Below, one piece after another: positions 1 through 9,700 of a stretch of DNA of 64,000 nt. The stretch comes from Acidobacteriota bacterium. Its GTDB lineage: Bacteria; Acidobacteriota; Holophagae; Holophagales; Holophagaceae. The notes under the pieces were generated by a model. The model was not told the origin of the DNA and did not search any database. It worked only from the letters and a program-made list of their open reading frames with translations. The number at the start of each line of letters is the position of its first letter. Positions within the stretch are counted from its first letter, which is position 1. The position numbers and the translations under genes were made by a program. Where the stretch lies: assembly GCA_016192145.1 (NCBI GenBank), contig JACPUT010000008.1:186001-250000 (forward strand), read 5' to 3'.

Positions 1-490
1 GATCCGGGGGCTCCCCCTCGTAGAGCGAAGCGAACCCTTCGCGGTGCAGGCCCAGCCGCTCCAGTAGCGAGATGGAGGGCCCATTGTGGGGCTTGGTCAC
101 GCCGAGGATCCGGTTCAAACCCAGCTTGCCGTGGCCCCAGGCCATGCAGGCCGCGGCCGCTTCGAAGGCGTAGCCGGATCCCCACCAGGCCGGTAGGAGG
201 GCGAAGCCGATATCGGGATCCTCCAGAACCCCCGGCCGCCGCAGCAGCCCGCAGATCCCGATGGAGGTCCCGCTTTCCCGATGCCCCACATGCAATAGGC
301 CGTGGCCGTGCCGGGCGTAGCTGTCCAGGGGGCCGGCCAGCAGGTAGGTGCGCGCGCTTTCGAGATCCCGCACGCCCTTGTCCCCGATGTATTCCAGGAA
401 GGAAGGCTCATTGAGGAGCCCGAGGATGAAGGGGGCGTCCTCCAGGGCGAGGGGGCGTAGGCTCAGGCGTTCGGTTTCGAGAGGTTCCAT
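1..490 (-). CDS. GNAT-family N-acetyltransferase (RimJ/RimL type), 3' end cut by window edge
   Basis: Reading the minus strand from an ATG at 490 gives an open frame to the window edge. It begins MEPLETERLSLRPLALEDA, the usual start of RimJ/RimL-type acetyltransferases, which move an acetyl group from acetyl-CoA to an amine. It continues with a GNAT core (SIGICGLLRRP, then DIGFALLPAWWGSGYA, then GVTKPHNGPSISLLERLGL). GGAG lies 6 nt before the ATG. About 163 residues are visible and the C-terminus is outside the window. The gene diverges from the integron integrase with 96 bp between starts, the position of a first gene cassette in an integron, but no attI core site was found in that gap. The substrate cannot be told. 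Confidence 0.85.
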   Translation of the reverse strand, partial: MEPLETERLSLRPLALEDAPFILGLLNEPSFLEYIGDKGVRDLESARTYLLAGPLDSYARHGHGLLHVGHRESGTSIGICGLLRRPGVLEDPDIGFALLPAWWGSGYAFEAAAACMAWGHGKLGLNRILGVTKPHNGPSISLLERLGLHREGFASLYEGEPPD

Positions 491-586
491 GGATCTCCAG
501 GTCAGGGGGCTCAAATCGAGGGAGGAAAGGCGCCAAAATGGCGATCAAGGCTTGCGCGAAAAAAAGACGAACGTAGATTGATTCCC

Positions 587-1627
587 ATGGACACCCCGGA
601 TCAAGGTCAGAGGCCGACGCCGCGCCTGCTCGACAGCTTGCGGCAGGAGCTGCGGCTCCGCCATTACAGCTTGCGCACGGAAGGGGCCTATGTGGACTGG
701 GTGCGGCGGTTCGTGAAGTTCCATGAGCTCCGGCATCCCCGCGACATGGGCGGGGGGGAGGTGGAGGCCTTTCTTTCGCACCTCGCCTCGGAGCGCAAGG
801 TCTCCAGCTCCACGCAAAATCAGGCCAAGGCGGCCCTGCTCTTCCTTTTCAAGCATGTGGTGAAGGTGGACCTGCCCTGGCTGCAAACGGTGGTTCAAGC
901 CAAGGGGCCCAAACGCCTGCCGGTGGTGCTCAGCCCGGGTGAAGTGCGCAAACTGCTCGATCAGCTGGATGGCACCATGGGCTTGGTGGCGCAGATGCTC
1001 TTCGGCACGGGCATGCGGCTCATGGAGGTGCTGCGCCTGCGGGTGAAGGATCTGGAGTTCGACCGCCTCGAGGTGGTGGTGCGGCAGGGCAAGGGCGGCA
1101 AGGACCGGGTGACCATGCTCCCCGAGGTGCTCGTGGGGCCCCTCACGGCCCACTTGGCGAAGGTGAGAGCGCTCCACGCGCGGGATCTGGAGCAGGGCTT
1201 CGGTGAGGTGTGGATGCCCGATGCGCTGGAGGCCAAGTTCCGCCACGCGGCGAAGGCCTGGGGGTGGCAGTGGGTATTCCCCTCGACGCTGCGCTCCCCG
1301 GATCCCCGCTCCGGCAAGGTGCGCCGGCATCACCTCTATCCGGAGAGCGTGCAGCGGGCGGTGCGGGAGGCCGCCCGGGCGGCGGAACTGGCCAAGCTGG
1401 TGACGCCCCACGCCCTGCGCCACTCCTTCGCCACCCACCTGCTGGCCTCCGGCCACGATATCCGCACGGTGCAGGAGCTGCTGGGGCACAAGGATGTGGA
1501 GACCACCATGATCTACACCCACGTGTTGAACCGGGGAGGCCGTGGCGTGCCGAGCCCGCTGGACATGGTGAAGGAGGATTCGGGACGCGGCGCCTATTCG
1601 GCCAAGGGCGGGGCGGGGGCGGCTTGA
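587..1627 (+). CDS. intI: Integron-type tyrosine recombinase IntI
   Basis: A 346-residue site-specific tyrosine recombinase of the integron integrase class, which recombines attC and attI sites to capture gene cassettes. The catalytic set is complete: Arg144 (GTGMRLMEVLRLR), His275 and Arg278 (PHALRHSF), His301 (LLGHKD) and Tyr310 (MIYTHV). These numbers are two less than those known for IntI1. The IntI-specific insertion is present around residues 205-225 (ALEAKFRHAAKAWGWQWVFP), and the C-terminus has the IntI-typical YTHVLNRGGRGVPSPLD. A TTG at 578 is in frame, but the ATG at 587 fits better. The 3' end overlaps the convergent DUF1287 gene by 34 bp. No attC array is visible inside the window. 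Confidence 0.93.
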   Translation: MDTPDQGQRPTPRLLDSLRQELRLRHYSLRTEGAYVDWVRRFVKFHELRHPRDMGGGEVEAFLSHLASERKVSSSTQNQAKAALLFLFKHVVKVDLPWLQTVVQAKGPKRLPVVLSPGEVRKLLDQLDGTMGLVAQMLFGTGMRLMEVLRLRVKDLEFDRLEVVVRQGKGGKDRVTMLPEVLVGPLTAHLAKVRALHARDLEQGFGEVWMPDALEAKFRHAAKAWGWQWVFPSTLRSPDPRSGKVRRHHLYPESVQRAVREAARAAELAKLVTPHALRHSFATHLLASGHDIRTVQELLGHKDVETTMIYTHVLNRGGRGVPSPLDMVKEDSGRGAYSAKGGAGAA

Positions 1628-2229
1628 AGCGGCGCATCGGGGTGGGTGGAGGCGGGATACCTGAAGTGGCCCGTCAACGTGTAGACGAAGAGGCGATCCT
1701 GCTCCTGCGTGCCCCAACCGATGTTGTGGATTATCAAGGGGGTGCCGTTCGCGGTGCGGCGGTCCGAGATGAGCCCCGTGTGCGGCACTCCTGAGGCGAG
1801 CCGCCAGGTGACGACGTCTCCGGGAAGGTAGGCCTTGGGATCGCGACTTGGCGGCAAGGTGCGCCCATGGCGCATGAAAAAGGTGGCGAGGTTGGGCACC
1901 CGGCGGTGATCGATGTTCCGGTCGGGGGCCTTCAGGCCCCAGCTCTTGGGATAGGCATCCCAGGCGCGCCTCATGTCCTCATGCACGAGTTTCTGGAGGT
2001 CGATGCCCTGGGCCCGGAAGGCGCGGATGAGCACGCCCGTGCAGACGCCGCGATCCTGGGCCACGTCCCCACCCGGGTAGGGGATTCGCGTGTAGCGGGG
2101 ATCGTAGGCGCGGGTGACGCCGATCTGGGCCCGCGCCGCGGCTGCGAGCCGGATCCCCGGCGTCGGCGTGCCCGGCGGGGAAGGGGCCACGGCGAGCAGC
2201 ATGGCCAAGAGGAGGGATCCCGGGTTCAT
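1594..2229 (-). CDS. DUF1287-family exported protein
   Basis: A 211-residue protein with an N-terminal hydrophobic export signal (MNPGSLLLAMLLAVAPS) followed by one DUF1287 domain. Family-typical stretches are AQIGVTRAYDPRYTRI, YPGGDVAQDRGVCTGVLIRA, DLQKLVHEDM and PGDVVTWRL. The conserved Cys (GVC) and His residues suggest a periplasmic NlpC/P60-like hydrolase fold; the function is not established. Its ATG overlaps the stop codon of the upstream SnoaL-like gene by 4 bp (ATGA), so the two are probably translationally coupled. The 3' end runs 34 bp into the end of intI on the other strand. Confidence 0.85.
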   Translation of the reverse strand: MNPGSLLLAMLLAVAPSPPGTPTPGIRLAAAARAQIGVTRAYDPRYTRIPYPGGDVAQDRGVCTGVLIRAFRAQGIDLQKLVHEDMRRAWDAYPKSWGLKAPDRNIDHRRVPNLATFFMRHGRTLPPSRDPKAYLPGDVVTWRLASGVPHTGLISDRRTANGTPLIIHNIGWGTQEQDRLFVYTLTGHFRYPASTHPDAPLQAAPAPPLAE

Positions 2230-2666
2230 GGAATGGGGGCCGGGGGGGCCGGGGCGGGGTGGACCGGGCCGTTCCCATTGTCCATGTCGCTGAAGATGCG
2301 CCAGCGATCATCCGGGCCCCTCCGAAGGGTGAGGGTGAACTTCCCGACATCGGGACCTCCGGGCTGCGTGGCGTAAGCCCCGAGGATCACGGCCAGGCGC
2401 CCCTCGCCTTGAACCGCCAAGGCCCGGAGGCTGAGCGGGCCGCCCGCGCTTGCGTAGGCCGCCTTGATCGCGGCGCGCCCCCGCACGGGGGGCCGGTTGA
2501 GGGCCAGCACGAACCCATCCTCCGTGAAGAGGTCCGCGAGGGCGCTCGCATCCTTCACCTGCCAGGCGCGCTCGTAGTCGCGGAGCACCCGATCGAGGCC
2601 CGGGGGCAGGGGCACGGAGGGGAGGGGGGCCGGGGCCTGGAGCAGAACCAGGAGGGGCAAGGGCAT
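2226..2666 (-). CDS. Exported SnoaL-like / DUF4440 (NTF2-fold) protein
   Basis: A 146-residue protein with a short hydrophobic N-terminus (MPLPLLVLLQAPAPLPS), then an NTF2-like fold. Typical of DUF4440/SnoaL-like proteins are VLRDYERAWQVKDASALADL, FTEDGFVLA, RGRAAIKAAY and a C-terminal RWRIFSDMDNG strand. The ATG at 2666 is preferred over an upstream in-frame start at 2753 because CGGAGG sits 5 nt before it and the signal-like sequence starts there. It forms a two-gene operon with the DUF1287 gene, overlapping by 4 bp. Such domains are often small-molecule binding or detoxifying; no catalytic residues could be assigned. Confidence 0.75.
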   Translation of the reverse strand: MPLPLLVLLQAPAPLPSVPLPPGLDRVLRDYERAWQVKDASALADLFTEDGFVLALNRPPVRGRAAIKAAYASAGGPLSLRALAVQGEGRLAVILGAYATQPGGPDVGKFTLTLRRGPDDRWRIFSDMDNGNGPVHPAPAPPAPIP

Positions 2667-2734
2667 GGGAGCCTCCGGAATGCGTTCAAGGTACCCCGGG
2701 GCGCTTCCCTGGGGTCCCCTGATAATCTCGCCCC

Positions 2735-5641
2735 ATGGCCTTCCAGGATTCACTCCGCTCCCTCCTTCGCCGCTTTCGTTGGCCCCTGCGGATCCTGGGT
2801 GGGCTCTACGCCCTTTATGCGCTCTTCGGCTTCCTCATCCTGCCGGGCATCCTGCAGCGGCGGCTCGTGGCGGGGACGTCGGCCGCCCTGCACCGCGAGG
2901 TGCGCATCGCGAAGGTCAAGGTGAACCCGCTGGCCCTCTCCCTCACCCTCGAGGGGCTCGAGATCCGCACCCGGAAAGGGGGGCCCTGGGTGAGCTGCGC
3001 CCGCATCTACGCCAACGCGGAGCTCTGGCCCCTGCTCGCCCGCACCGCGAAGGTGAAAGACCTCGAGCTGGACCGCCCCAGGTGGGTCCTGACCTTGGAC
3101 GAGCAGGGGCGGCCCGAGTTCATGGATCTGATGGCTCCCGACGCCGAAGCTGACAAGCCCAAGGTGGTTGCGGAAGGTGCACCGTGGATTTTGGCCCTCG
3201 ATCACTTCGCGCTGCGCGAGGGGCGGGTGGACTTCACCGACGCCAGCCCCAAGGAGGATTTCAAGAGCGCGCTCGGGCCGCTTTCCCTGAGCCTCCATGA
3301 TTTCCGAACCTCCGTGGGATCCCGCAGCGGCGGCCGCTTCGAGGCCCGCACGGAGGCCGGCGAGCGGATCGCCTGGGAGGGCAGTCTCGTGGCCGAGCCC
3401 TTCAGTTCCCAGGGCACGCTCAAGGTCACCCAGCTCTTGCTGCCGAAGTACGCCCCCTACGTGCATGAATCCGTGAACCTCGATGTAAAGTCGGGGCGGC
3501 TGGACCTCACGTTGCCCTACACCTTCACCCTGGCGCCGGCCGCATCGCTCCGCCTCACGGGCGGCTCGGGCTCGATCACGGATCTGGCGGTGGCCGAGCG
3601 TGGCGGAGCCCAGGCCCTGAGGCTCCCGGGCCTCAGCCTGGATGGCCTCGCAGGCGACCTGCTGAAGCCCGAGCTCATCATCGGGCGCTTGGCCCTCTCC
3701 GGCGGCGATCTCGACGTCTCCCGCCGGGCGGATGGCACCCTGAATTGGACGCGGTTGTTGGACCTCCCTCCGGGCGTGAAGCCCAAGCCCAAGGACCCCA
3801 ACGCGAAGCCCCTGGCCCTCACCGTGAAGGAGCTGGCCCTGGTGAAGGCATCCCTTCGGTGGGAAGACGCGGTTCCCCCCCGGCCCGTGGCGTTGGCGAT
3901 GACGGAGGTGGACCTCACCCTGAAGGGTCTCAGCTTGGATCCGCAGGGCAACGCGGGCCTCACCTTCACCGCGAAGCTGGGGGAAACGGGCCGCCTGGGC
4001 CTCCAGGGCACCGTGAAACCCCTGGCTGCCGCCGCGGATCTGCAGGCGGACGTGGAGGGGATCGCCCTGCCGGCCGTGGACCCCTACCTCTCGCCGGCCA
4101 CCGACCTCCGGATCAACCAGGGGCGCATCGGCCTCAAGGGCCGCCTCCGAGCGGATTTCAGCGGCCAGAAGACCGATGGCATCACCTATGCCGGGGATGT
4201 GTGGGTGGATCAGCTGGAGGCCGCCGATGGCCGCGATCGGGAAGTCGCCCTGCGCTGGAAGCGCCTGGCGTTGAAGGGCCTCGAAGCCGCCACGGCGCCG
4301 CTCTCGGTGAAGCTGAAGACCCTCGATTGGATCGCGCCCGAAGGCCGCCTCGTCATCGCCCCGGATGGCACCACCAACGTGAACCGGGCCTTCAAGATCG
4401 AGCCGGAGGCGCCGCCCGCGCCGACTGCGGCGGTGGTGCAGCCCACCCCCAAGGTGGCGGGTGCGGCCATGCCCCTCACCATCAACCTCATGAAAGTGGC
4501 CCAGGGGCGCCTCAGCTTCATCGACCGCAGCCTCAGCCCCAACGCGGCTCTGCTGCTCAGCGATCTGGAGGGCACCTATGATCAGCTCTCCTCGGCGCCG
4601 GGCGCCCGCAGCCAGGTGTTGTTCACGGGCAAGGCCGGTGGCGTGGGGCCCCTGCGCATCGAAGGCAAGGCCTATCCCCTCCGCACGGATGAAGACACGG
4701 ACGTGCGCATGAGCCTGCAGGGCGCCGAGCTCACGGACCTCGATCCCTACAGCCGCAAGTACCTGGGCTACACCCTCCAGAAGGGCAAGCTGGGCGCGAA
4801 CCTGCGGCTCCACATCCAGAAGCGAAAGCTCAGTGCCGTGGCCCAGGCCAAGCTGGATCAGCTCTACCTGGGCGACAAGGTGGAGAGCAAGGACGCCACC
4901 TGGATCCCCGTGAAGCTGGGCCTCGCGCTGCTGCGCGATCGCCACGGCGTCATCGACATGGAAGTCCCCGTGGACGGCAGCCTCGACGATCCCAACATCC
5001 ACTGGGGCGGCATGGCCTGGAAGGCGCTGCTCAACCTTTTCGCCAAGGCCGCCACCAGTCCCTTCAGCCTGCTGGGCAATCTCTTCGGGGGTGGAGCCGA
5101 CCTTAGCTCCGTGGCCTTCGCGCCGGGGGAATCGGAGCTGACCGCCGACGCCCCCAAGGTGATCCAGGGGCTCGTGAAGAGCCTGCAGGAGCGGCCTGCC
5201 CTCGGCCTCGAGTTGGAAGGCGCCGCGGATCCCCTGGCCGATGGCGGCGCGCTGAGGCGACGAGTGCTGGAAGATCGTGTGCGGGCCCAGGCCTGGAGCC
5301 TGGCCGGAAAAGGGGGCGCCGCCGATTCGGCCTACGTCCCCTCCGCGCCGGCTCGGGCGACCGCCCTGCGTGCGCTGCACGATAAGGCCTTTCCGGTGCC
5401 GCCGCGGGATCCCAAGGCGACGAAGGCTCCCGAGGCCCCCCTGACGGAGGTCGAATCCAGGCTTCTGGGCTCCATTCCCGAAGATGCTGAAGCTCTGCGC
5501 CTCTTGGCGGAGGCGCGCACCGACGTGGTTCAAAAGGCCCTGATGGAAGCCGGCGTCCCTGGGGATCGCGTGTTCGCGGTGAAGGGCACCCTGAAACCCG
5601 AGCAGGGGAAAACGTCGAAGGTGTGGTTCGCGGTGAAGTAG
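2735..5641 (+). CDS. DUF748 / AsmA-like envelope protein
   Basis: A 968-residue protein with one N-terminal membrane anchor (about residues 15-38, ILGGLYALYALFGFLILPGI). A long beta-rich periplasmic part follows, with repeated lines of the type LSLTLEGLEIRT, LALDHFALREGRVDFTDAS and PLTINLMKVAQGRLSFIDRS, as in DUF748/AsmA-like proteins. The region near residue 730 (VDGSLDDPNIHWGGMAWKAL) matches the usual C-terminal part of DUF748. AsmA-like proteins are linked to phospholipid transport and outer-membrane homeostasis; a role here is inferred only from family. The last 200 residues are Ala-rich and resemble an OmpA-like tail. GATAATCT lies 14-21 nt before the ATG and could be a -10 element. Confidence 0.85.
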   Translation: MAFQDSLRSLLRRFRWPLRILGGLYALYALFGFLILPGILQRRLVAGTSAALHREVRIAKVKVNPLALSLTLEGLEIRTRKGGPWVSCARIYANAELWPLLARTAKVKDLELDRPRWVLTLDEQGRPEFMDLMAPDAEADKPKVVAEGAPWILALDHFALREGRVDFTDASPKEDFKSALGPLSLSLHDFRTSVGSRSGGRFEARTEAGERIAWEGSLVAEPFSSQGTLKVTQLLLPKYAPYVHESVNLDVKSGRLDLTLPYTFTLAPAASLRLTGGSGSITDLAVAERGGAQALRLPGLSLDGLAGDLLKPELIIGRLALSGGDLDVSRRADGTLNWTRLLDLPPGVKPKPKDPNAKPLALTVKELALVKASLRWEDAVPPRPVALAMTEVDLTLKGLSLDPQGNAGLTFTAKLGETGRLGLQGTVKPLAAAADLQADVEGIALPAVDPYLSPATDLRINQGRIGLKGRLRADFSGQKTDGITYAGDVWVDQLEAADGRDREVALRWKRLALKGLEAATAPLSVKLKTLDWIAPEGRLVIAPDGTTNVNRAFKIEPEAPPAPTAAVVQPTPKVAGAAMPLTINLMKVAQGRLSFIDRSLSPNAALLLSDLEGTYDQLSSAPGARSQVLFTGKAGGVGPLRIEGKAYPLRTDEDTDVRMSLQGAELTDLDPYSRKYLGYTLQKGKLGANLRLHIQKRKLSAVAQAKLDQLYLGDKVESKDATWIPVKLGLALLRDRHGVIDMEVPVDGSLDDPNIHWGGMAWKALLNLFAKAATSPFSLLGNLFGGGADLSSVAFAPGESELTADAPKVIQGLVKSLQERPALGLELEGAADPLADGGALRRRVLEDRVRAQAWSLAGKGGAADSAYVPSAPARATALRALHDKAFPVPPRDPKATKAPEAPLTEVESRLLGSIPEDAEALRLLAEARTDVVQKALMEAGVPGDRVFAVKGTLKPEQGKTSKVWFAVK

Positions 5642-5863
5642 ATTCGACAGGCCTCGCCCCAGCCCGTCGCCCTCGGCAATTCCGGCCTGAGGCCTGAGCG
5701 CCTCTCCACCTCGGAGGTGGACCACGGATGGCCGGCGAGTTGACCCTCGTCCACGCTTCGGGGGCGATGAGGCGTTCGCCGGCGGGGCGGGGGCTTTCGC
5801 CGATGTCCCGGCTCGCCTCGCCATCCAGGAGGTGAGGCTGGACCGATCCCTCCGGAGACAGCC

Positions 5864-6736
5864 ATGCTCACCCTCGCGAATCTCACGAAGACCTACCCCG
5901 GTGGCGCCGCCGCCTTGAAGGGCGTGGACCTGGAGCTCGGTCCGGGTCTCTTCGGCCTGTTGGGGCCCAACGGCGCAGGCAAATCCACGCTCATGCGCAT
6001 CCTCGCCACGCTGCAACGTCCCGATGGGGGGAGCGTTGCCTTCGAGGGCGTGGACGTGTTGGCGGATCCCCAATCGCTGCGGCGCCGCCTGGGCTACCTG
6101 CCCCAGGAATTCGGAGTGCTTCCCAAGGTCCCCGCCCTAGTCCTGCTGGATCACCTGGCCGTGCTCAAGGGCGTCGCGGATCGGCGCTCCCGCGAGGCGC
6201 AGGTGGAGACCCTGCTGCACCTCACCAATCTCCATGCCGTGCGGAAGGAACCCGTCGCCTCCTTCAGCGGCGGAATGAAGCAGCGCTTCGGCATCGCCCA
6301 GGCCCTCCTGGGCGACCCCGGCCTGATCATCGTGGATGAGCCCACGGCGGGACTGGATCCCGAGGAGAGGAACCGCTTCCACAACCTGCTGAGCGAGATC
6401 TCCGAGCGGGTGGTCGTGCTGCTCTCCACCCACATCGTGGAGGACGTGCGCGACCTCTGCCCGCGCATGGCCATCCTCGCGGAAGGGCGCATCCTCCTCC
6501 AGGGCGAGCCGGATCGCCTCGTGGCGGGACTGGAGGGCCGGATCTGGCGCCGCGTCGCGGCGCGGGAGGAGGTACCGGAATTGCGGGCGGCCCACCGGGT
6601 CCTGTCCACCCAACTGCACGGCGGGCAGACCCGCGTCCGCGTGCTCTCCGAGGCTCGGCCCGATCCCGCCTTCGAGCCCGCGGCGCCGGATCTGGAGGAT
6701 GTCTACTTCGCCGCCCTCGGCGCCCAGGCCGCCTGA
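5864..6736 (+). CDS. ABC transporter ATP-binding protein (ABC-2 type)
   Basis: A 290-residue ATPase subunit. Walker A is GPNGAGKS near residue 36, the signature is SFSGGMKQR, Walker B is LIIVDEPTAGLDP, and the switch His is in LLSTHIVEDV. The C-terminal 70 residues are the variable extension typical of ABC-2 exporters of the NatA/CcmA type. The next gene starts 9 bp downstream and carries the membrane part, so the two should form one transporter. The 222-bp gap upstream shows only a small hairpin (CCACCT/AGGTGG near 5706-5720). CCGGAG precedes the ATG as ribosome binding site. Confidence 0.92.
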   Translation: MLTLANLTKTYPGGAAALKGVDLELGPGLFGLLGPNGAGKSTLMRILATLQRPDGGSVAFEGVDVLADPQSLRRRLGYLPQEFGVLPKVPALVLLDHLAVLKGVADRRSREAQVETLLHLTNLHAVRKEPVASFSGGMKQRFGIAQALLGDPGLIIVDEPTAGLDPEERNRFHNLLSEISERVVVLLSTHIVEDVRDLCPRMAILAEGRILLQGEPDRLVAGLEGRIWRRVAAREEVPELRAAHRVLSTQLHGGQTRVRVLSEARPDPAFEPAAPDLEDVYFAALGAQAA

Positions 6737-6745
6737 GGGAAGGCC

Positions 6746-9700
6746 ATGACCTCCCTGCTCGCCTTCGAATGGCGCTACCAGACGCGCCAGATCGCCTTCG
6801 CCCTCGCCGCCGGCCTCTTCTTGTTTTTCGGGGTGATCCTCGGCCGCAACTACAACTCCCTCATGATGCTGGTGAACGGCCCCTACAACGTGGTGCAGAG
6901 CATGGGGCTCCTGAGCCTCGTCGCCCTCTTCCCCCTCGGCGTCTTCACGGCCGGGGCCATGCTGCGGGATCGCGAGCATGGGATGGAGGAACTGATCTAC
7001 GCCACCCCCATCGGCCGGAGGCCCTTCCTCGCGGCCCGTTTCGCCGGGGCCTCCCTGGCCACGCTGGCCGTCTTCGCCTTCGCCCTCCTGGGGCTCTGCC
7101 TCGGGCCGCGCCTGCCCGGGCTCGATCCGGCGCAGGTGGGCGCCTTCCGCGTCGCGCCCTATGCCTTCGCCTTCCTGGTCGTCGCCCTTCCCAACCTGCT
7201 CCTCGCGGGCGCGCTGCTCTTCGCGGTGGCGGCCCTGGGGCGGAAGGCGGTCCTCTGCCATGGGGCGGCCCTCCTGCTCTACCTCCTCTACTGGGTGGGG
7301 GCGGCCCTGACGAACTCGCCGATCATGGCCGGTTCCACGCCGGAGGCCCAGGGCGGCCTGGGCCTCTCCGGCCTGCTGGACCCCTTCGGCCTGGCGCCCT
7401 TCTACGCCCAGGCCCGCTATTGGACGCCCTATCAGCAGAACACGCAGCTGCCCTCCCTGGATGGCGTGCTCCTGGGCAATCGCCTGCTCTGGGCCGCCGT
7501 GGCCGCGGGCGTGCTCGCCTTCGTCCACCGGACCTTCCCCTTCCGTTTGCTGGAGGGGCGGAGGCTTGGCCGAAAGCCCGCGGCTGAACCGGGGCCGGCG
7601 GATGCCGAGCGGCGCGATCTCGAGGCGCTTCCCTGCACACCCAGCGCGTCGCGGGCCTTCGCCGCCAGCCTTCGCCTGGATCTGGCGCTGCTCCTTCGGA
7701 ACCCGCTGCTGCCGCTTTTCCTCCTGGTCTGGGTGGCCTTCGCCGCCCCCGAAGCCTGGGCTCGCGTCGCCGGTGGGGAATACGGTTCGGCCTCCTACGC
7801 GGTGCCCAGCCTCCTCGTGGAGGATCTGGGGCGCTCCCTCGCCGGCCTCGGGCCCCTGCTCGTCCTCTTCGCCGCCTCGGAGCTCTTCACCCGGGATCGG
7901 GAGCTGCGCTGGAGCCCCCTCCTGGATGCCCTGCCCGTGTCGGGCCGGACGATCTTCGCCGCCCGGCTGGCGGTGCTGGCCGTGCTGGTGGGCGCAATCA
8001 TCGCCCTGGGCATCGCGGCCGGCGTGGGCGTCCAGCTCCTGCGAGGTGGCGGGCTTCGGGGCGTCGGGCTCCACGCCTCCCTTTTCCTCTACTCGGGCCT
8101 GCCCCTGTTGCTCTTCGCCGTGGCCTGCGGCGCGGTCCATGCTCTGGCACCGGGGAAGTACACCGGCCTGCTGCTGACGGTGGGGCTGCTCATCCTCGTG
8201 CAGAAGGGGGAGGCCCTCGGCCTGGAGCACCCGCTCCTCCGCCCCCTCGACCTTCCCTCCGTGCCCCATTCGGATTTGGACGGTTTCGGGGAGGGCGCGC
8301 GGGCCTTCCTCCTTCACGGCGCCTATGGCACCGCCTTCGGCGGCCTCCTCTTCCTGCTGGGTGGGGCCCTTTGGCGGCGTGAGCCCGGCGCGCGACTTGG
8401 CCATCGCCTGAGGGGCCTGAGGGTTGGCTCCGCTGCTGCGGGCTTCGCCATCGTTTTCCTCGCGACGGGCGGCCTCTTCGCCCTGCGGATCCATCAGGGG
8501 GGCGGCTTTGAAAGTCGCCGGGCCAGCCTGGATTGGCGGGCCGGCTACGAGCGGGCCTACGCGGCCCTCGCGGCCCTTCCCCAACCCCGCCCCACGGAGC
8601 TGACGGCCCAGGTGGATCTGGACCCTTCGGCCCGGACCTGCCGCGTGGAGGGCCGCTTGCGCCTGCTCAACGATGGCGCCGAACCCCTTGGGACGGTGGT
8701 GGCCATGCAGCGCCGGGACGCCCTGGACACGCGCCTTTCCATCGAGGGGGCCCGGGTCGTGCGGGATGCCCGCTTCGGCGTGTGGCGCTTCGAGCTGGGG
8801 CAGCCCCTGCTTCCCGGGCAGTCCGTGGACCTGGCCTTCGCCTCGACCTTCCGAGGGGGCGCCTTGCCGGAGCCGGATCCCATGCTGACGACCAATGGAT
8901 CCCTCCTCTTCGGCCATCGAATCGTGCCGGCCCTCGGCTACCGGCGGGCCTACGAGCTCACCCGGGATGCCGATCGCATGGCCCGGGGCCTGCCCGCCCG
9001 GGGGGTGAAGGCGGACGAAGGAGGCGAGGACGAGGACGCGGGGGAGGGATCCGTGGTGCATCGGCGACCGGATTGGGTGCGCACGGATATCACCGTCTCG
9101 ACTTCGCCGGATCAGGTGGTCGTGGCCCCCGGGACGTTCATGGGGGAATGGAGGGCGCAGGGGAAGCGGTATTTCCGCTACGCCTCCGCCAGGCCCCAGA
9201 GCTTCGCCCTCGCCATCGCCTCGGCGCGCTACGAGATCCACCGGGCCCGGCGGGGCGGCGTGGCGCTGGAGGTCTACGCCCACCCGGGCCACGGGCGGAA
9301 CGCCGCCGCCATCCTCGAGATCGCGGGCGCCTCCCTGGAGCGCTTCCAGGCCGCCTTCGGGCCCTACCCCCACGACACCTTGAGGCTGGTGGAAAACACG
9401 GCGCGCTGGCCCTTCGGGGGCTTCGCGACCCCCGGGATGATCCTGCTGGGTGAACGGCGGGCCTTCCTCCTTCAGCCCGGCACCGGCGAAGTGGACCTCC
9501 TCACCCGGCGCGTCGCCCACGAAGTGGGCCACCAATGGTGGGGCCATCAGCTCGCCGCGGCCCCGGGTCCCGGCGCGTCCATGCTCACGGAGAGCCTCAC
9601 CAAATACGCGGAGCTGCTCGTCGTGGACGCGGTGCGGGGCAGGGGGGAGGTGGAGCGGTTGCTGGCCCTGGAGCGGGATCGCTACCTCAGGGGCCGGACG

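Noticed and set aside
491-586. attI recombination site between the acetyltransferase gene and intI
   Set aside because: No GTTRRRY core was found on the strand where a cassette junction would be expected; the small palindrome CGCCA-AAA-TGGCG at 531-543 is not an attI feature.
5642-5863. Possible RNA gene or regulatory element in the gap before the ABC ATPase
   Set aside because: Only a weak hairpin at 5706-5720 is visible. There is no tRNA fold, no tandem unit and no strong promoter.
2750-6073. 1107-codon minus-strand open frame, and similar very long antisense frames at 6137-10300 (minus), 38739-42422 (plus) and 52146-56096 (minus)
   Set aside because: Each is antisense to a clear gene (DUF748/ABC ATPase, permease-M1, TPR/formate dehydrogenase, RND adaptor/pump). 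Their His/Gly/Arg-rich translations match no family and reflect GC-rich codon use.
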